64,000 bases of DNA from Candidatus Hydrothermus pacificus. Its GTDB lineage: Bacteria; Hydrothermota; Hydrothermia; Hydrothermales; Hydrothermaceae. A program made the translations under genes and the position numbers. The DNA lies in NCBI GenBank assembly GCA_002011615.1, contig MTOH01000002.1, positions 143,526-207,525 of the forward strand, read 5' to 3'. The notes beneath the pieces are model-generated. The model did no database searches. It was not told the DNA's origin and was given only the letters and a program-made list of their open reading frames with translations. This document shows, one piece after another, positions 1 to 9,044 of this stretch; positions within the stretch are counted from its first letter, which is position 1, and each line of letters opens with the position of its first letter.

Positions 1-2
1 AT

Positions 3-116
3 GAGAGGTTCACAACAAAAATGGCAAAAGATATTGATAAGGAATCCCATAAAAATGCTGCTGCTTTTTTACTTCAGGATTATTTAAATTCACTCAGGTT
101 GAAAGATGATAATTAA
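3..116 (+). CDS. C-terminal end of an unidentified protein (partial)
   Basis: The frame is open from the window edge to TAA at 114-116 and ends ...FLLQDYLNSLRLKDDN. It overlaps the mutL start by 11 bases (the stop lies inside ATGATAATTAA), typical of translational coupling, so it is probably the preceding gene of the same operon. Only about 37 residues are visible and I do not recognise the family. Confidence 0.6.
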   Translation, partial: ERFTTKMAKDIDKESHKNAAAFLLQDYLNSLRLKDDN

Positions 117-1746
117 GTTGCCTGAAAATGTTTACAAACATATTGCTGCAGGTGAGGTCATAAATTATCCTGCCAGCTGTGTAAAAGAACTTATCGAAAA
201 TTCAATTGATGCAGGAGCTGACAGAATATATGTAAAAATAAAAGAAGGAGGTAAAAAGAGGATAAGGGTGACTGATAATGGTGCAGGAATTCTCTATGAT
301 GAAGTTCCTCTTGCAGTGGATAGATATACTACCTCAAAGATAAAAGATACAGATGACCTTTTAAAAATAAAAACATTCGGTTTCAGAGGGGAGGCACTCC
401 ATTCAATAGCAACGGTTTCAAGACTGACAATAAGGACAAATCCCGGCGGTTCAGAAACCGGTTATGAGTTTTACTTTGAGGAAGGGATTTTAAAAGAAAA
501 AAAGCCCTGTGCTCACCAGAAAGGCACCACTGTTATAGTAGAAGATCTATTCTACAAATTTCCTGCAAGAAGAAAATTTCTATCAGGAAAGGAAACAGAA
601 GAGAGAAGGATAATAGAGATATTTGTCCAGATGGCAATAGCAAATCCCTCAGTGTCTTTTATTCTTGAAGACGAGAAAGAGAGAATATATGATTTACCAG
701 CTAAAAATAACCTGAAAGAGAGGATAATAGATATTTTTGGAAACGAGACTTTTGAAAATTTTATGGAGCTCAGGGGTGACCTTAGAAATTTTTCCTATTA
801 TCTTTTTATATCCAGAAAAGAGAATCTTTCTCCAAATCCAGGAATTAGATTTATATTTGTGAATCAAAGGTCTGTAAATGAACCAAGGTTAAATTACATG
901 TTGAATAATATATACGCTACAAAAGAGAGGTATCCTGACTACATTCTCTTTCTCTTTGTTTCTCCTTCTGAAATTGATGTGAACGTCCATCCCCAGAAAT
1001 CAGAAGTTAAATTCTCAGGGTCTTTAAAGCTCTATTACAGACTAAAAGAAGATGTGCTATCAAAGATAAAAGAAAAAACCCTTTCTCCCCTTTTTGAATT
1101 TAAAATAAAAGATTTAAAAGATGAGATAAAAAAATTTGTGAAAGAGGAGACAAGACAGCTTGAGTTTGGTGAAATATCAAAAGAGGAAGAGAAAGTTAAA
1201 GTGGATTTCAGGAATATATATCAGATGGAGAAAAGATACATTATTTTGATTTTAAAAGAAGGAATAATAATAATTGATCAGCATACTGCTCATGAAAAGG
1301 TTCTCTATGAAAAACTTAAAGGCAGAAAATTCAGTTCTCAGAATCTACTTTTTCCACTGGTGTTTAACCTTGATTCAAAATCAATGAGAACACTGTCGAA
1401 ATTCAAGGAACATCTTGAAATTCTGGGGTTTAAAATAGGTATACTTGGCAGAAATACGATTTCAATAGACAGAATGCCTTCTATATTTAAAAGTTTTAAA
1501 AAAGAAAATTTTGCGGGAATCTTAAAGGAACTGGAGGTCGAAAAGGCGAGGATTGATATGGAAAATGTATTAAAAACTGTTGCCTGTAAATCTGCTGTAA
1601 AATCAGGAGACACACTCTCTGATGAAGAAATGCTCACGCTTGTTGGAGAATTATTTTCTCTTGAAGACCCTCTCTTCTGTCCTCATGGAAGACCTGTAAT
1701 ATACGAAATGAGTGTGGATGATATTGACAGGAAGTTTGGAAGGTAA
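106..1746 (+). CDS. mutL: DNA mismatch repair protein MutL
   Basis: MutL couples MutS mismatch recognition to strand incision. The N-terminal GHKL ATPase is clear: ENSIDAGA near residue 31, DNGAGI near 57, TTSKI near 73 and GFRGEAL near 91. The C-terminal endonuclease domain carries the metal-binding motif DQHTAHE starting at residue 391, a further ACKSA motif, and CPHGRP near 525, so this is the nicking type found in bacteria without MutH. At 546 residues it is on the short side, with a reduced linker. It overlaps the upstream gene by 11 bases, and its 3' end contains the likely miaA start, so mutL and miaA are probably cotranscribed and coupled. mutS is not in the window. Confidence 0.97.
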   Translation: MIIKLPENVYKHIAAGEVINYPASCVKELIENSIDAGADRIYVKIKEGGKKRIRVTDNGAGILYDEVPLAVDRYTTSKIKDTDDLLKIKTFGFRGEALHSIATVSRLTIRTNPGGSETGYEFYFEEGILKEKKPCAHQKGTTVIVEDLFYKFPARRKFLSGKETEERRIIEIFVQMAIANPSVSFILEDEKERIYDLPAKNNLKERIIDIFGNETFENFMELRGDLRNFSYYLFISRKENLSPNPGIRFIFVNQRSVNEPRLNYMLNNIYATKERYPDYILFLFVSPSEIDVNVHPQKSEVKFSGSLKLYYRLKEDVLSKIKEKTLSPLFEFKIKDLKDEIKKFVKEETRQLEFGEISKEEEKVKVDFRNIYQMEKRYIILILKEGIIIIDQHTAHEKVLYEKLKGRKFSSQNLLFPLVFNLDSKSMRTLSKFKEHLEILGFKIGILGRNTISIDRMPSIFKSFKKENFAGILKELEVEKARIDMENVLKTVACKSAVKSGDTLSDEEMLTLVGELFSLEDPLFCPHGRPVIYEMSVDDIDRKFGR

Positions 1747-2665
1747 GAAAATAGTTCCCGCAATAATAGGACCTACTGGTTCAGGTAAAGGAAAAATCTG
1801 TTTTGAAATTGCAAAGAAACTTGGATACAGCATAATAATATGTGATTCAAAAAAGGTTTATAAATACATGGATATAGGCACAAACAAACCAAGAAAGGAA
1901 TGGAGGGAGAGAGTTAAATATTATATGATAGACCTTAAATATCCTGATGAGTATTATAGTGCAGGAGATTATGCAAGGGATGCAGAGAGTTTGATAAAAG
2001 AATTGTTTTCAAGAAAAGAGAGATTTTTTGTTGCAGGTGGAGGGACACTTTATTTAAAAGCACTTTTTGAACCCTTTATGAAAGGAGTTAAGGTAAATCC
2101 CGATGTGAGAAGGGATGTGGAAAAAGAGATAGAAAAAGAAGGTCTTTACAGAATGTGGGAAAAAATAAAAAAAATTGATGTCAGAAGAGCTTATAAGATA
2201 TCTCCTGCTGATAGAGTGAGAATCGCAAGGTTTTTTGAAATATATTATCAGACAGGAAAAACATTTTCTGAAATAATTGAAGAAAGGAATGTTGAGAAAA
2301 ATTTTATCCCCCATTACATCGGCATAAAAAAAGACAGAAAAGTAATTTACAAAAGGATTGAGCAAAGAGTTTATGAAATGATGGAGGAAGGCTTTTTAGA
2401 AGAAGTAAAAGCTCTTATTGAAATGGGGTATTCCTTAAAAAATAGAGCCCTTGATAGTCATGGATATAAAGATTTGATATGGTATCTTGAGGGAAAAATT
2501 TCTCTGGATGAGGCGATAAAATTGACAATAAAGAGGACCAAAGAATACTCAAAAAGACAGGTTACCTTTTTCAATAATTATTTAAACTATCCTGTTACAT
2601 GGATTGAAAGTAACGATAATAATGAAATAATAGAAAAAATAATTGAAATTTTAACAGGAGGTTAA
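1712..2665 (+). CDS. miaA: tRNA dimethylallyltransferase MiaA
   Basis: MiaA transfers a dimethylallyl group to N6 of A37 in tRNAs reading UNN codons. Family motifs run in order: GPTGSGKG, DSKKVYKYMDIGT, HYMIDL-like YYMIDL, AGGGTLYLKAL, DRVRIARFFE, and C-terminal GYKDL...EYSKRQVTFF. The start is uncertain because the frame begins inside mutL: GTG 1712, ATG 1718 and TTG 1736 are all possible, and the conserved part begins at KKIVPAIIGP. One oddity is the P-loop: the usual GK[ST] reads GKG, losing the hydroxyl residue that normally binds Mg2+. The rest of the family signature is intact, so function is still likely. The next gene starts one base after its stop. Confidence 0.95.
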   Translation: MWMILTGSLEGKKIVPAIIGPTGSGKGKICFEIAKKLGYSIIICDSKKVYKYMDIGTNKPRKEWRERVKYYMIDLKYPDEYYSAGDYARDAESLIKELFSRKERFFVAGGGTLYLKALFEPFMKGVKVNPDVRRDVEKEIEKEGLYRMWEKIKKIDVRRAYKISPADRVRIARFFEIYYQTGKTFSEIIEERNVEKNFIPHYIGIKKDRKVIYKRIEQRVYEMMEEGFLEEVKALIEMGYSLKNRALDSHGYKDLIWYLEGKISLDEAIKLTIKRTKEYSKRQVTFFNNYLNYPVTWIESNDNNEIIEKIIEILTGG

Positions 2666-2666
2666 T

Positions 2667-3233
2667 ATGGATGTGAAGATAAAAGGTATAGTTATTTCAA
2701 GTACAATAGCTTTTGTCAGAGAAAAGTTTGGTGAAGAAACGTTTAATAAGGTGGTTGAGAAATTGTCAGATGATACCAGAAAAGTTGTAACCGGTCATGT
2801 GATTGCAGGAGCTACATATGATATCTTACCGCTTCTTGAACTGCAGAGAAAAATATGCGAGATTATCGGGGGCAATGCCCCATTGTTTGCAAGAAAAATA
2901 GGTGCATTTGCAGCTGAAAGAAGTTTTAGAGGGCTGTTTAAATATCTTTTAAAACTTGCTTCTGTTCCTTTTGCTCTTAAAAAAGCTCCTTTTATATACA
3001 ATACTTTTTATAACATGGGTAAAATGCATGTTTTAAAGGTAGACCCGGAAAAAAAAGAAAGCATAATAAAATTGACTGAGTTGCCTTTTGAAGATGTACT
3101 ATGGGAAGAAAGAATAGCGGGATGGATAGAAAAGGCAGGTGAATTCCTGGGCGCAGTAAATCCATATGTAAAAATATCAAAATCCTTTGCCCGCGGTGAT
3201 GAATTTACCGAATATTTTGTAAAATGGGAATAG
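2667..3233 (+). CDS. DUF2378/TIGR02265-like small-molecule sensor domain protein
   Basis: A 188-residue single-domain protein. The pattern VREKFGEETFNKVVEKL, then ARKIGAFAAERSFRGLF..L, ...KAPFIYNTFYNMGK, and a terminal ARGDEFTEYFVKW matches, as I recall, the DUF2378 (TIGR02265) family related to V4R/heme-NO-binding folds. Members are common in myxobacteria and are presumed ligand-sensing modules; no ligand residue can be assigned here. A strong AGGAGG site lies in the miaA 3' end, and the following MFS gene overlaps by 10 bases. The product could sense a compound handled by that transporter, but this is only inferred from position. Confidence 0.65.
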   Translation: MDVKIKGIVISSTIAFVREKFGEETFNKVVEKLSDDTRKVVTGHVIAGATYDILPLLELQRKICEIIGGNAPLFARKIGAFAAERSFRGLFKYLLKLASVPFALKKAPFIYNTFYNMGKMHVLKVDPEKKESIIKLTELPFEDVLWEERIAGWIEKAGEFLGAVNPYVKISKSFARGDEFTEYFVKWE

Positions 3234-4396
3234 AAGAGAATCAAAAGCCAGGAAAGGTGGACAGGAACCTGCTTGTAATATTTTCCATTACCCTTATGGC
3301 TGTCTTGGGAATATCAAGCATAACTCCTGCATTCCCGAAAGTTGTTGAAAGATTTAATATTCCCCCTGCTTATGTGGGCTTTTTGATAACATTTTTTACA
3401 TTTCCGGGAATAATACTTGCACCCTTTATGGGAATTCTCGCAGACAGGTTCGGTAGAAAAAAAATAATTACCCCGTCTCTGTTTTTATTTGCACTAACAG
3501 GAACCATGTGTGCTTTCTCAAATGATTATAACATGCTTTTAATTTTGAGACTCTTTCAGGGAATAGGAGCATCAGCACTCGGCTCTTTAAATGTAACCTT
3601 AATAGGCGATATATATCAGGGTAAAAGAAGAACAGCAGCAATGGGTTATAATGCGAGTGTTTTAAGTATAGGGACTGCAAGTTATCCATCCATAGGAGGA
3701 GCTCTTGCACTTTTCGGATGGAATTATCCTTTTTTACTTCCTTTACTTGCCATACCTGTTGGTCTTGCGGTGATTTTTTTGCTTGAAAATCCTGAACCTG
3801 AAAAAGAAGGAACTATAAGAGAGTATTTAAAAAACGTTTTAAAAAGTTTGAATGACAGGAAACTTGTTTCTCTTTTTTTTGCAGGACTTATAACATTTAT
3901 TATACTGTTTGGCTCCTATCTCAGTTATTTCCCGATTTTTCTGTCAAAATCTTTTAAAGTCTCAACCCTTATAATAGGTCTTATTATGTCCTGTATGTCA
4001 TTAACAACAGCAATAACTTCATCACAACTGGGAAAAATCTCACAGAGAATAGAGGAGAAAAACATAATAAAATATGCATTCATTGTTTATGGAATTGCAC
4101 TTTTCTTAATACCATTAATAAAAGACATAAAGCTAATGTTAATACCCGTCATAATTTTCGGAGTTGCCCATGGTGTAAGTATACCTTCAATACAGACTTT
4201 AATAGCGGGGCTTGCACCCCTGGACCAGAGAGCAGCATTTATGTCAGTAAATGGTATGATTTTAAGAACAGGTCAAACCATTGGACCGATTATAATGGGA
4301 GGAATATTTGATTTTATTGGACTGAACTGGGTATTCTTTGCAGGATTTTTATTTTCAATATTTACATCCTTTATCCTTATTTTATTTATGAGATGA
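3224..4396 (+). CDS. MFS transporter, drug/metabolite exporter type
   Basis: A 390-residue hydrophobic protein with about 12 predicted membrane segments. The loop 2-3 signature GILADRFGRKK is the classic MFS motif A. The second transmembrane helix and the following RLFQGIGASALG resemble the 12-TM exporter family (DHA1, QacA/Bcr-like). It probably exchanges substrate for protons across the inner membrane; the substrate cannot be read from sequence. It overlaps the preceding DUF2378 gene by 10 bases, so the two are translationally coupled. The start ATG at 3224 sits inside that gene, and the initiating peptide MGIEENQKPGKVDRN is a plausible cytoplasmic leader. Confidence 0.9.
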   Translation: MGIEENQKPGKVDRNLLVIFSITLMAVLGISSITPAFPKVVERFNIPPAYVGFLITFFTFPGIILAPFMGILADRFGRKKIITPSLFLFALTGTMCAFSNDYNMLLILRLFQGIGASALGSLNVTLIGDIYQGKRRTAAMGYNASVLSIGTASYPSIGGALALFGWNYPFLLPLLAIPVGLAVIFLLENPEPEKEGTIREYLKNVLKSLNDRKLVSLFFAGLITFIILFGSYLSYFPIFLSKSFKVSTLIIGLIMSCMSLTTAITSSQLGKISQRIEEKNIIKYAFIVYGIALFLIPLIKDIKLMLIPVIIFGVAHGVSIPSIQTLIAGLAPLDQRAAFMSVNGMILRTGQTIGPIIMGGIFDFIGLNWVFFAGFLFSIFTSFILILFMR

Positions 4397-4403
4397 AAAC
4401 CCT

Positions 4404-4409
4404 TATAAT
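4404..4409 (+). promoter_or_regulatory. -10 box of a probable leaderless promoter
   Basis: TATAAT ends 6 bases before the ATG at 4416, and no Shine-Dalgarno fits in between. The -35 is weak (TTTATT at 4381-4386). The same sequence CTTATAATTATC precedes the gene at 6924. Confidence 0.5.
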
Positions 4410-4415
4410 TATCTT

Positions 4416-5888
4416 ATGAAAATATTACTCCTTTATCCTGAATATCCAGATACTTTCTGGAGTTTGAAGTATGCCCTGAAATTTACAAACAAAAAGTCAG
4501 CCCATCCACCACTCGGACTTTTAACCGTGGCAAGCCTTTTGCCTTCTGAATGGGAAAAGAAGTTGGTTGATATGAATGTTCAGGAATTGAATGAAAAAGA
4601 TGTTGAATGGGCTGATTATATTTTTATAAGTGCAATGAATGTGCAGATAGATTCTGTAAAAGAAATTATAAATATTTGCAAGAAGAAAAATAAAAGGATT
4701 GTTGCAGGTGGTCCTCTTTTCAGTATAGAACCTGAAAAATTTAATGAAATAGATTATCTTGTTCTTGATGAAGGTGAAATTACTTTGCCGAGATTTCTTG
4801 AAGATTTAAATAAAAATGAAGCAAAACATATATACAGGGCAGAAGAATTTACTGATATGGAGAGTGTTCCTCTTCCTTCATGGAATTTGATAAACCTGAA
4901 AAACTATTTCTCAATGTGCATCCAGTATTCAAGGGGATGCCCTTATGACTGTGAGTTCTGCAACATAACTTCTCTTTTTGGAAGAAAACCCAGAGTAAAA
5001 AGTGCGGAACAAATTATTCAGGAACTTGAAATACTCTATAAACACAAATGGAGAGGTCCTGTATTCTTTGTTGATGACAACTTCATAGGGAATAAAAAAC
5101 ATCTCAAAGAAAAGGTTTTGCCGGAAATAATAAAGTGGATGGAAAAAAAGAAATATCCCTTTACATTTTTTACAGAGGCATCCATAAATCTTGCGGACGA
5201 TGATGAACTCATAGAACTTCTTGTAAAAGCGGGTTTTGATAAGGTGTTTGTGGGTATTGAAACCCCTGCAGAGGAAAGTCTTAAAGAATGTAATAAGTTT
5301 ATAAATCTCGGCAGGGACCTGGAGATGGATGTCAGAAAAATTCAGAAGAATGGGCTTCAGGTTCAGGGAGGATTTATTGTCGGTTTTGATTCTGATAAGC
5401 CTTCCATATTTAAAAGGCAGCTGGAATTTATTCAGAAAAGCAAAATTGTTGTTGCAATGGTAGGACTTTTAAATGCGCCCCCGGGAACAAAACTTTTTAA
5501 GAAATTGAAACAAGAGAACAGAATTCTTGAAAGATTTTTGGGGAATAACACGGATTTTATAACCAACATTATTCCCAGAATGGGTTATGAAAGACTTGTA
5601 AAAGAATACAGGAAGCTTGTTAATAAAATCTATTCACCAAAAGTTTATTATGAAAGGCTCCTGGGTTTTATCAGAGAATACAGACCTGGCAGAAAAAAGG
5701 CAAGAATGAGATGGGATTATATAAAAGCTTTTATAAAGTCAGTCTATATACTCGGAATTCGCGAGTCCGGAAGAAGATACTACTGGAAAACCCTTTTTTA
5801 TACTTTTTTCAGAAAACCATTTGCCTTACCAATGGCAGTTGGTCTTGCAATTTACGGGTACCATTTCAGAAAAGTATTTGCAAGGTAA
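4416..5888 (+). CDS. B12-binding radical SAM protein with C-terminal DUF4070-like domain
   Basis: The N-terminal ~140 residues form a cobalamin-binding-like Rossmann domain (start MKILLLYPEYPDTFWS, then HPPLGLLTVASLLP). It lacks the DxHxxG lower ligand, as is common in this class. The radical SAM core follows, with SRGCPYDCEFC providing the [4Fe-4S] cysteines C175, C179 and C182. The C-terminal part (about 380-490), with NNTDFITNIIPRMGYERL and FIREYRP, matches the DUF4070 extension seen in hopanoid methylase-like and related proteins. Such enzymes usually methylate unreactive carbons or rearrange lipids. The substrate is unknown; no hopanoid gene is nearby. The start follows a -10 box by 6 bases. 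Confidence 0.88.
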   Translation: MKILLLYPEYPDTFWSLKYALKFTNKKSAHPPLGLLTVASLLPSEWEKKLVDMNVQELNEKDVEWADYIFISAMNVQIDSVKEIINICKKKNKRIVAGGPLFSIEPEKFNEIDYLVLDEGEITLPRFLEDLNKNEAKHIYRAEEFTDMESVPLPSWNLINLKNYFSMCIQYSRGCPYDCEFCNITSLFGRKPRVKSAEQIIQELEILYKHKWRGPVFFVDDNFIGNKKHLKEKVLPEIIKWMEKKKYPFTFFTEASINLADDDELIELLVKAGFDKVFVGIETPAEESLKECNKFINLGRDLEMDVRKIQKNGLQVQGGFIVGFDSDKPSIFKRQLEFIQKSKIVVAMVGLLNAPPGTKLFKKLKQENRILERFLGNNTDFITNIIPRMGYERLVKEYRKLVNKIYSPKVYYERLLGFIREYRPGRKKARMRWDYIKAFIKSVYILGIRESGRRYYWKTLFYTFFRKPFALPMAVGLAIYGYHFRKVFAR

Positions 5889-5972
5889 AGGGTTTTTTAA
5901 ATCATCCTGATTTACAATTACAGAAAAGAATAGTAAGCATGTTTCATAAAAAAGTTATAAAGCATTCAAAAT

Positions 5973-6845
5973 TCATGGGACGATCACCTTAATCATTCTG
6001 GGTTTACACTCAATTTTGACAGGTATTTTCCCGCAGGGCTCTGCATCTAAATGATAATAGACATCATTTCCCTCAAGTTCTATTTTTTTACCTTTATAAA
6101 TTTCAACACTTCCCAGCTTGTGATGAATGCCAAGCAAAACACCCATAAAATAACCAACATCATTTAAAAAACCACCTTCCCGAAATATTACCACATCAAG
6201 TAAACCGTCGTCAGGAATCGCATCCGGTGCCATTTTCATACGTCCTCCATAATTAGGGATATTTGATACCACGACTTCATAGGCTGTTCCATAATTGACA
6301 TCGTCTATTTTAATGTTTATGGGTCTCAATTCATATACAGGATATTTGGCAAAACCCGTAACAACATAAGCGGGTGCTCCAAAGGCTTTTTTGAAATCAT
6401 GAGGGAGATTATGAACAACAAAACCATCAAGCCCTGCTCCAAGAACCATATGAAAATATCTTTTCCCATTTACAAAACCCAAATCCACCTCTTTGACTTT
6501 GCCTTTTGCTATAACTTTCACTGCTTTCACAACATCTACTGGTATTCTATGGTAAAGAGCAAAAACATTTGAAACACCGAGTGGCAAAATTCCTATTTTA
6601 ATACTGCTTCCAGCACATCCGTTTATAACCTCATTCAATGTTCCATCTCCGCCAGCACTTATCATCAAACATGCACCGAAATCAAGAGCTCTTTGAGCAA
6701 GCCTTATTCCATCTCCCTGTTTTATTGTTTCCCATATATAGACATCGTAAAATTCACTTAAAATTTTAAGAACTTCCACTCTTTTATTTTCAAATCTTTT
6801 TGAATTCCTTGCTTCTGGATTAATTATTATTACGGCTTTTTCCAT
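5973..6845 (-). CDS. Diacylglycerol/lipid kinase family protein (DagK/YegS-like)
   Basis: A 290-residue DAGK-catalytic-domain protein. The N-terminus IIINPEARNSKR is the family's first strand and turn. SAGGDGTLNEVINGC near residue 62 is the nucleotide-binding GGDGT motif, and ILPLGVSNVFA is the usual GT.ND.A region. The C-terminal half has MAPDAIPDDGLLDVVIF, as in YegS and BmrU. It likely phosphorylates a membrane lipid such as diacylglycerol or sphingoid-type lipid, recycling it to phospholipid. It is a single gene transcribed away from the secreted-protein gene at 6924 from a good sigma70-type promoter. It converges with the radical SAM gene over an 84-base gap. Confidence 0.9.
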   Translation of the reverse strand: MEKAVIIINPEARNSKRFENKRVEVLKILSEFYDVYIWETIKQGDGIRLAQRALDFGACLMISAGGDGTLNEVINGCAGSSIKIGILPLGVSNVFALYHRIPVDVVKAVKVIAKGKVKEVDLGFVNGKRYFHMVLGAGLDGFVVHNLPHDFKKAFGAPAYVVTGFAKYPVYELRPINIKIDDVNYGTAYEVVVSNIPNYGGRMKMAPDAIPDDGLLDVVIFREGGFLNDVGYFMGVLLGIHHKLGSVEIYKGKKIELEGNDVYYHLDAEPCGKIPVKIECKPRMIKVIVP

Positions 6846-6863
6846 AATGGTTTATGTAATTTG

Positions 6864-6893
6864 ATTATATCAAAATAAAAGGTTTTTTGTCAA
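6864..6893 (-). promoter_or_regulatory. Promoter of the lipid-kinase gene (TTGACA-18-TATAAT)
   Basis: On the minus strand TTGACA (6888-6893) and TATAAT (6864-6869) are separated by 18 bases. The ATG is 18 bases beyond the -10, with no evident Shine-Dalgarno. Its -35 overlaps the -35 of the opposite promoter. Confidence 0.7.
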
Positions 6894-6916
6894 ATATTTC
6901 CCAGAAACCTTATAAT
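6887..6916 (+). promoter_or_regulatory. Leaderless promoter of the secreted-protein gene (TTGTCA-18-TATAAT)
   Basis: TTGTCA (6887-6892) and TATAAT (6911-6916) are 18 bases apart, and the ATG lies 7 bases after the -10. The -35 shares TTTGTCAAA with the divergent promoter, so the two cannot be occupied at once. Confidence 0.65.
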
Positions 6917-6923
6917 TATCCTG

Positions 6924-8165
6924 ATGAAAAAATTTTTAATTACAATCTCTTTATGGGGCGCTCTTACAGCTGAAAGAATTTTAATCCCGATGGATGATTC
7001 TCAATCAGACCACCTTAGAGCATATGGAGTGGTTTATAACCTGCTTTTAAAAGGTATAAAGGTTGAATGGCTTTTATATTATAGATGTGGCTCATTTTTA
7101 ACAGAAGATAGAGAAGAGGTCAGGGAAATGTGTGTGGATTTTGGCATAAGTTATGAGTTGCTTGGTGCCTCTGAAACTGCCTTTTTATATCAGAAAATAG
7201 AAGAAAGTAATATGAATTCAGTGGTTCTGGAAGTAGCCCCAAAGCTTGCTGTTTACATACCACCCTATGCAGAACCATGGGATGATGCTGTAACCCTTGC
7301 CCTTGAATATGCAAAAATTCCCTATACAAGAATATACGACGAAGAGATAATAAAGGGAGAACTAAGAAAATATGACTGGCTTCACATGCACCACGAAGAT
7401 TTTTCGGGTCAGTACAGTAAATTTTACACAGTTTACGGAGATACTTCATGGTATAAAAAAATGGTTGAAACCGATAGGGAAATAGCAAGAAGGCTGGGAT
7501 TTCCAAATGCTCAAAAATTAAAGCAGGAAGTGGCAGAAAGGATAAGGGAATATGTTAGAAATGGAGGTTTTTTATTTTCAATGTGTCTTGCGCCCGCAAC
7601 AATGGACATGGCACTTTCTGCACATGATGTTGATATATGGGACAGACCCTATGATGGAACACCACCGGACCCGCAGGCTAATGCTAAACTGGATTATAAT
7701 GAATGTCTTGCCTTTGAGAATTTCAAGGTGTACACATCTTATTTACAGGGTGAACATTCAGATATAGATGTATCTGATGAAGCGATTTTAAGAGGACCAG
7801 ATACCTATTTCACACTTTTTGAATTTTCTGCAAAATATGACCCTGTTCCTTCAATGCTTGTGCAGAATCATGTAAATGCGGTTAAAGAGTTTCTTGGAAG
7901 GGATACAGGTTTCAGGAAAAAACTTTTAAAACCAAGAGTGGTTGTTCTTGGTGAGGTAAAAGGAACTGATGAGGCAAAATACATTTACGGAACCTTTGGA
8001 AAAGGTTTTTTTACATTTCTGGGAGGGCATGACCCTGAAGACTATCAGCACTTTATAGGAGACCCTCCTACTGATTTGAAAAAATATCCTCATTCTCCCG
8101 GATACAGACTTATTTTAAACAATGTTCTTTTTCCTGCATCCCAGCCAAGAAAGCTAAAAACATAG
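6924..8165 (+). CDS. Exported protein of the family often labelled 'asparagine synthetase B'-like
   Basis: A 413-residue protein with a short signal peptide (MKKFLITISLWGALTA). The mature part begins with ILIPMDDSQSDHLRAYG. I recall closely similar proteins in Bacteroidetes/Ignavibacteria-type genomes carrying the database label asparagine synthetase B, although they lack the synthetase architecture. The alternating strands, with GGFLFSMCLAPATMD and GKGFFTFLGGHDPEDY, suggest a glutamine-amidotransferase-like flavodoxin fold; the FSMC cysteine sits where a nucleophile elbow would be. A catalytic role is inference. It stands alone, with a leaderless promoter overlapping that of the lipid-kinase gene. 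Confidence 0.6.
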   Translation: MKKFLITISLWGALTAERILIPMDDSQSDHLRAYGVVYNLLLKGIKVEWLLYYRCGSFLTEDREEVREMCVDFGISYELLGASETAFLYQKIEESNMNSVVLEVAPKLAVYIPPYAEPWDDAVTLALEYAKIPYTRIYDEEIIKGELRKYDWLHMHHEDFSGQYSKFYTVYGDTSWYKKMVETDREIARRLGFPNAQKLKQEVAERIREYVRNGGFLFSMCLAPATMDMALSAHDVDIWDRPYDGTPPDPQANAKLDYNECLAFENFKVYTSYLQGEHSDIDVSDEAILRGPDTYFTLFEFSAKYDPVPSMLVQNHVNAVKEFLGRDTGFRKKLLKPRVVVLGEVKGTDEAKYIYGTFGKGFFTFLGGHDPEDYQHFIGDPPTDLKKYPHSPGYRLILNNVLFPASQPRKLKT

Positions 8166-8198
8166 ATATAGTTTGTGATGATAAGTAATTGAAAATAA

Positions 8199-9044
8199 TC
8201 AGAAATTCTTTAAAGTTTCCTTTATTCCTCTTTCAATATTATAAATATTTTTAAATCCAAGTTTTTTAACCCTGTTCACATTTAAGATATCTTTTCCTTT
8301 TCTTTTCATTTTAAATTCTATTTTAAACTTTTCACCCCTTAACTTTTCAAAAATCCTTTTAATTTCTGAGACCTTGATTCCTTTACCCGAGCCTGTGTTA
8401 TAAACCCCTTCCCATTTATTTTCAATTGCCATTAAAATAGCCCTTGTCGCATCTTTTACATATATGTAATCATATTCTGCTGAAAAATCATCGTATAGAA
8501 TTACTTTTCTTTTTTTAAAACCCTTTAAAAAATCTGCAATAGGGTTTCTCTGCATCCCTTTTCCATAAATCCTTGAAAATCTCAAAGCACAAAATTTTAT
8601 TTTTTTTGATTTTGCAAGGTTTGACAAAAGAATTTCTGCTGAAAATTTCATTGCACCGTAGAGATTCTGAGGATTTGCCTCTTCTTCTCTTTTTATGGAA
8701 TTTTTTTCAGGATAAACACCTGCTGAAGAGATATATAAAAAATAAGATTTTTCTTTCAATTTGTTTATTATTTCAAAAGGCGCCTTTACTATAACCTCAA
8801 ATGCCTTTTCCGGGTCCTGTGTAACCTGCCAGTTCCCTGAAATGGATGCGAGATATACTATGATTTTTTCGTCTATTTCTTTCAGTATTTTTGATGATTC
8901 CCATTTTACATACCCGTCTTTAAACCATTCGGGTTTTTCCCTTGAATACCCTTTAACTTTATAATTATTTTCTTTTAAAATTTCATAAAGACCTCTTCCA
9001 AGAAGTTCTGATAATCCAAATATTGCTATTTTAGATTTTTTCAA
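8199..9044 (-). CDS. NAD(P)-dependent epimerase/dehydratase (extended SDR)
   Basis: A 281-residue Rossmann-fold protein of the extended SDR family. The nucleotide-binding turn is AIFGLSELLGRGLYE, a slightly degenerate GxxGxxG. SSAGVY and YGAMK supply the catalytic Ser/Tyr/Lys set, and RFSRIYGKG and YNTGSGKGIKVSEI are typical of nucleotide-sugar epimerases and dehydratases. It is the last gene of the bactofilin-GT2-sat operon and its start overlaps the preceding gene by 14 bases. In this company it may modify a nucleotide sugar for the glycosyltransferase, but the substrate is unknown. Confidence 0.85.
   Translation of the reverse strand: MKKSKIAIFGLSELLGRGLYEILKENNYKVKGYSREKPEWFKDGYVKWESSKILKEIDEKIIVYLASISGNWQVTQDPEKAFEVIVKAPFEIINKLKEKSYFLYISSAGVYPEKNSIKREEEANPQNLYGAMKFSAEILLSNLAKSKKIKFCALRFSRIYGKGMQRNPIADFLKGFKKRKVILYDDFSAEYDYIYVKDATRAILMAIENKWEGVYNTGSGKGIKVSEIKRIFEKLRGEKFKIEFKMKRKGKDILNVNRVKKLGFKNIYNIERGIKETLKNF

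Noticed and set aside
5711..5992. Frame overlapping the end of the radical SAM gene
   Set aside because: Shadow of the true frame; the radical SAM C-terminus is well matched to its family.
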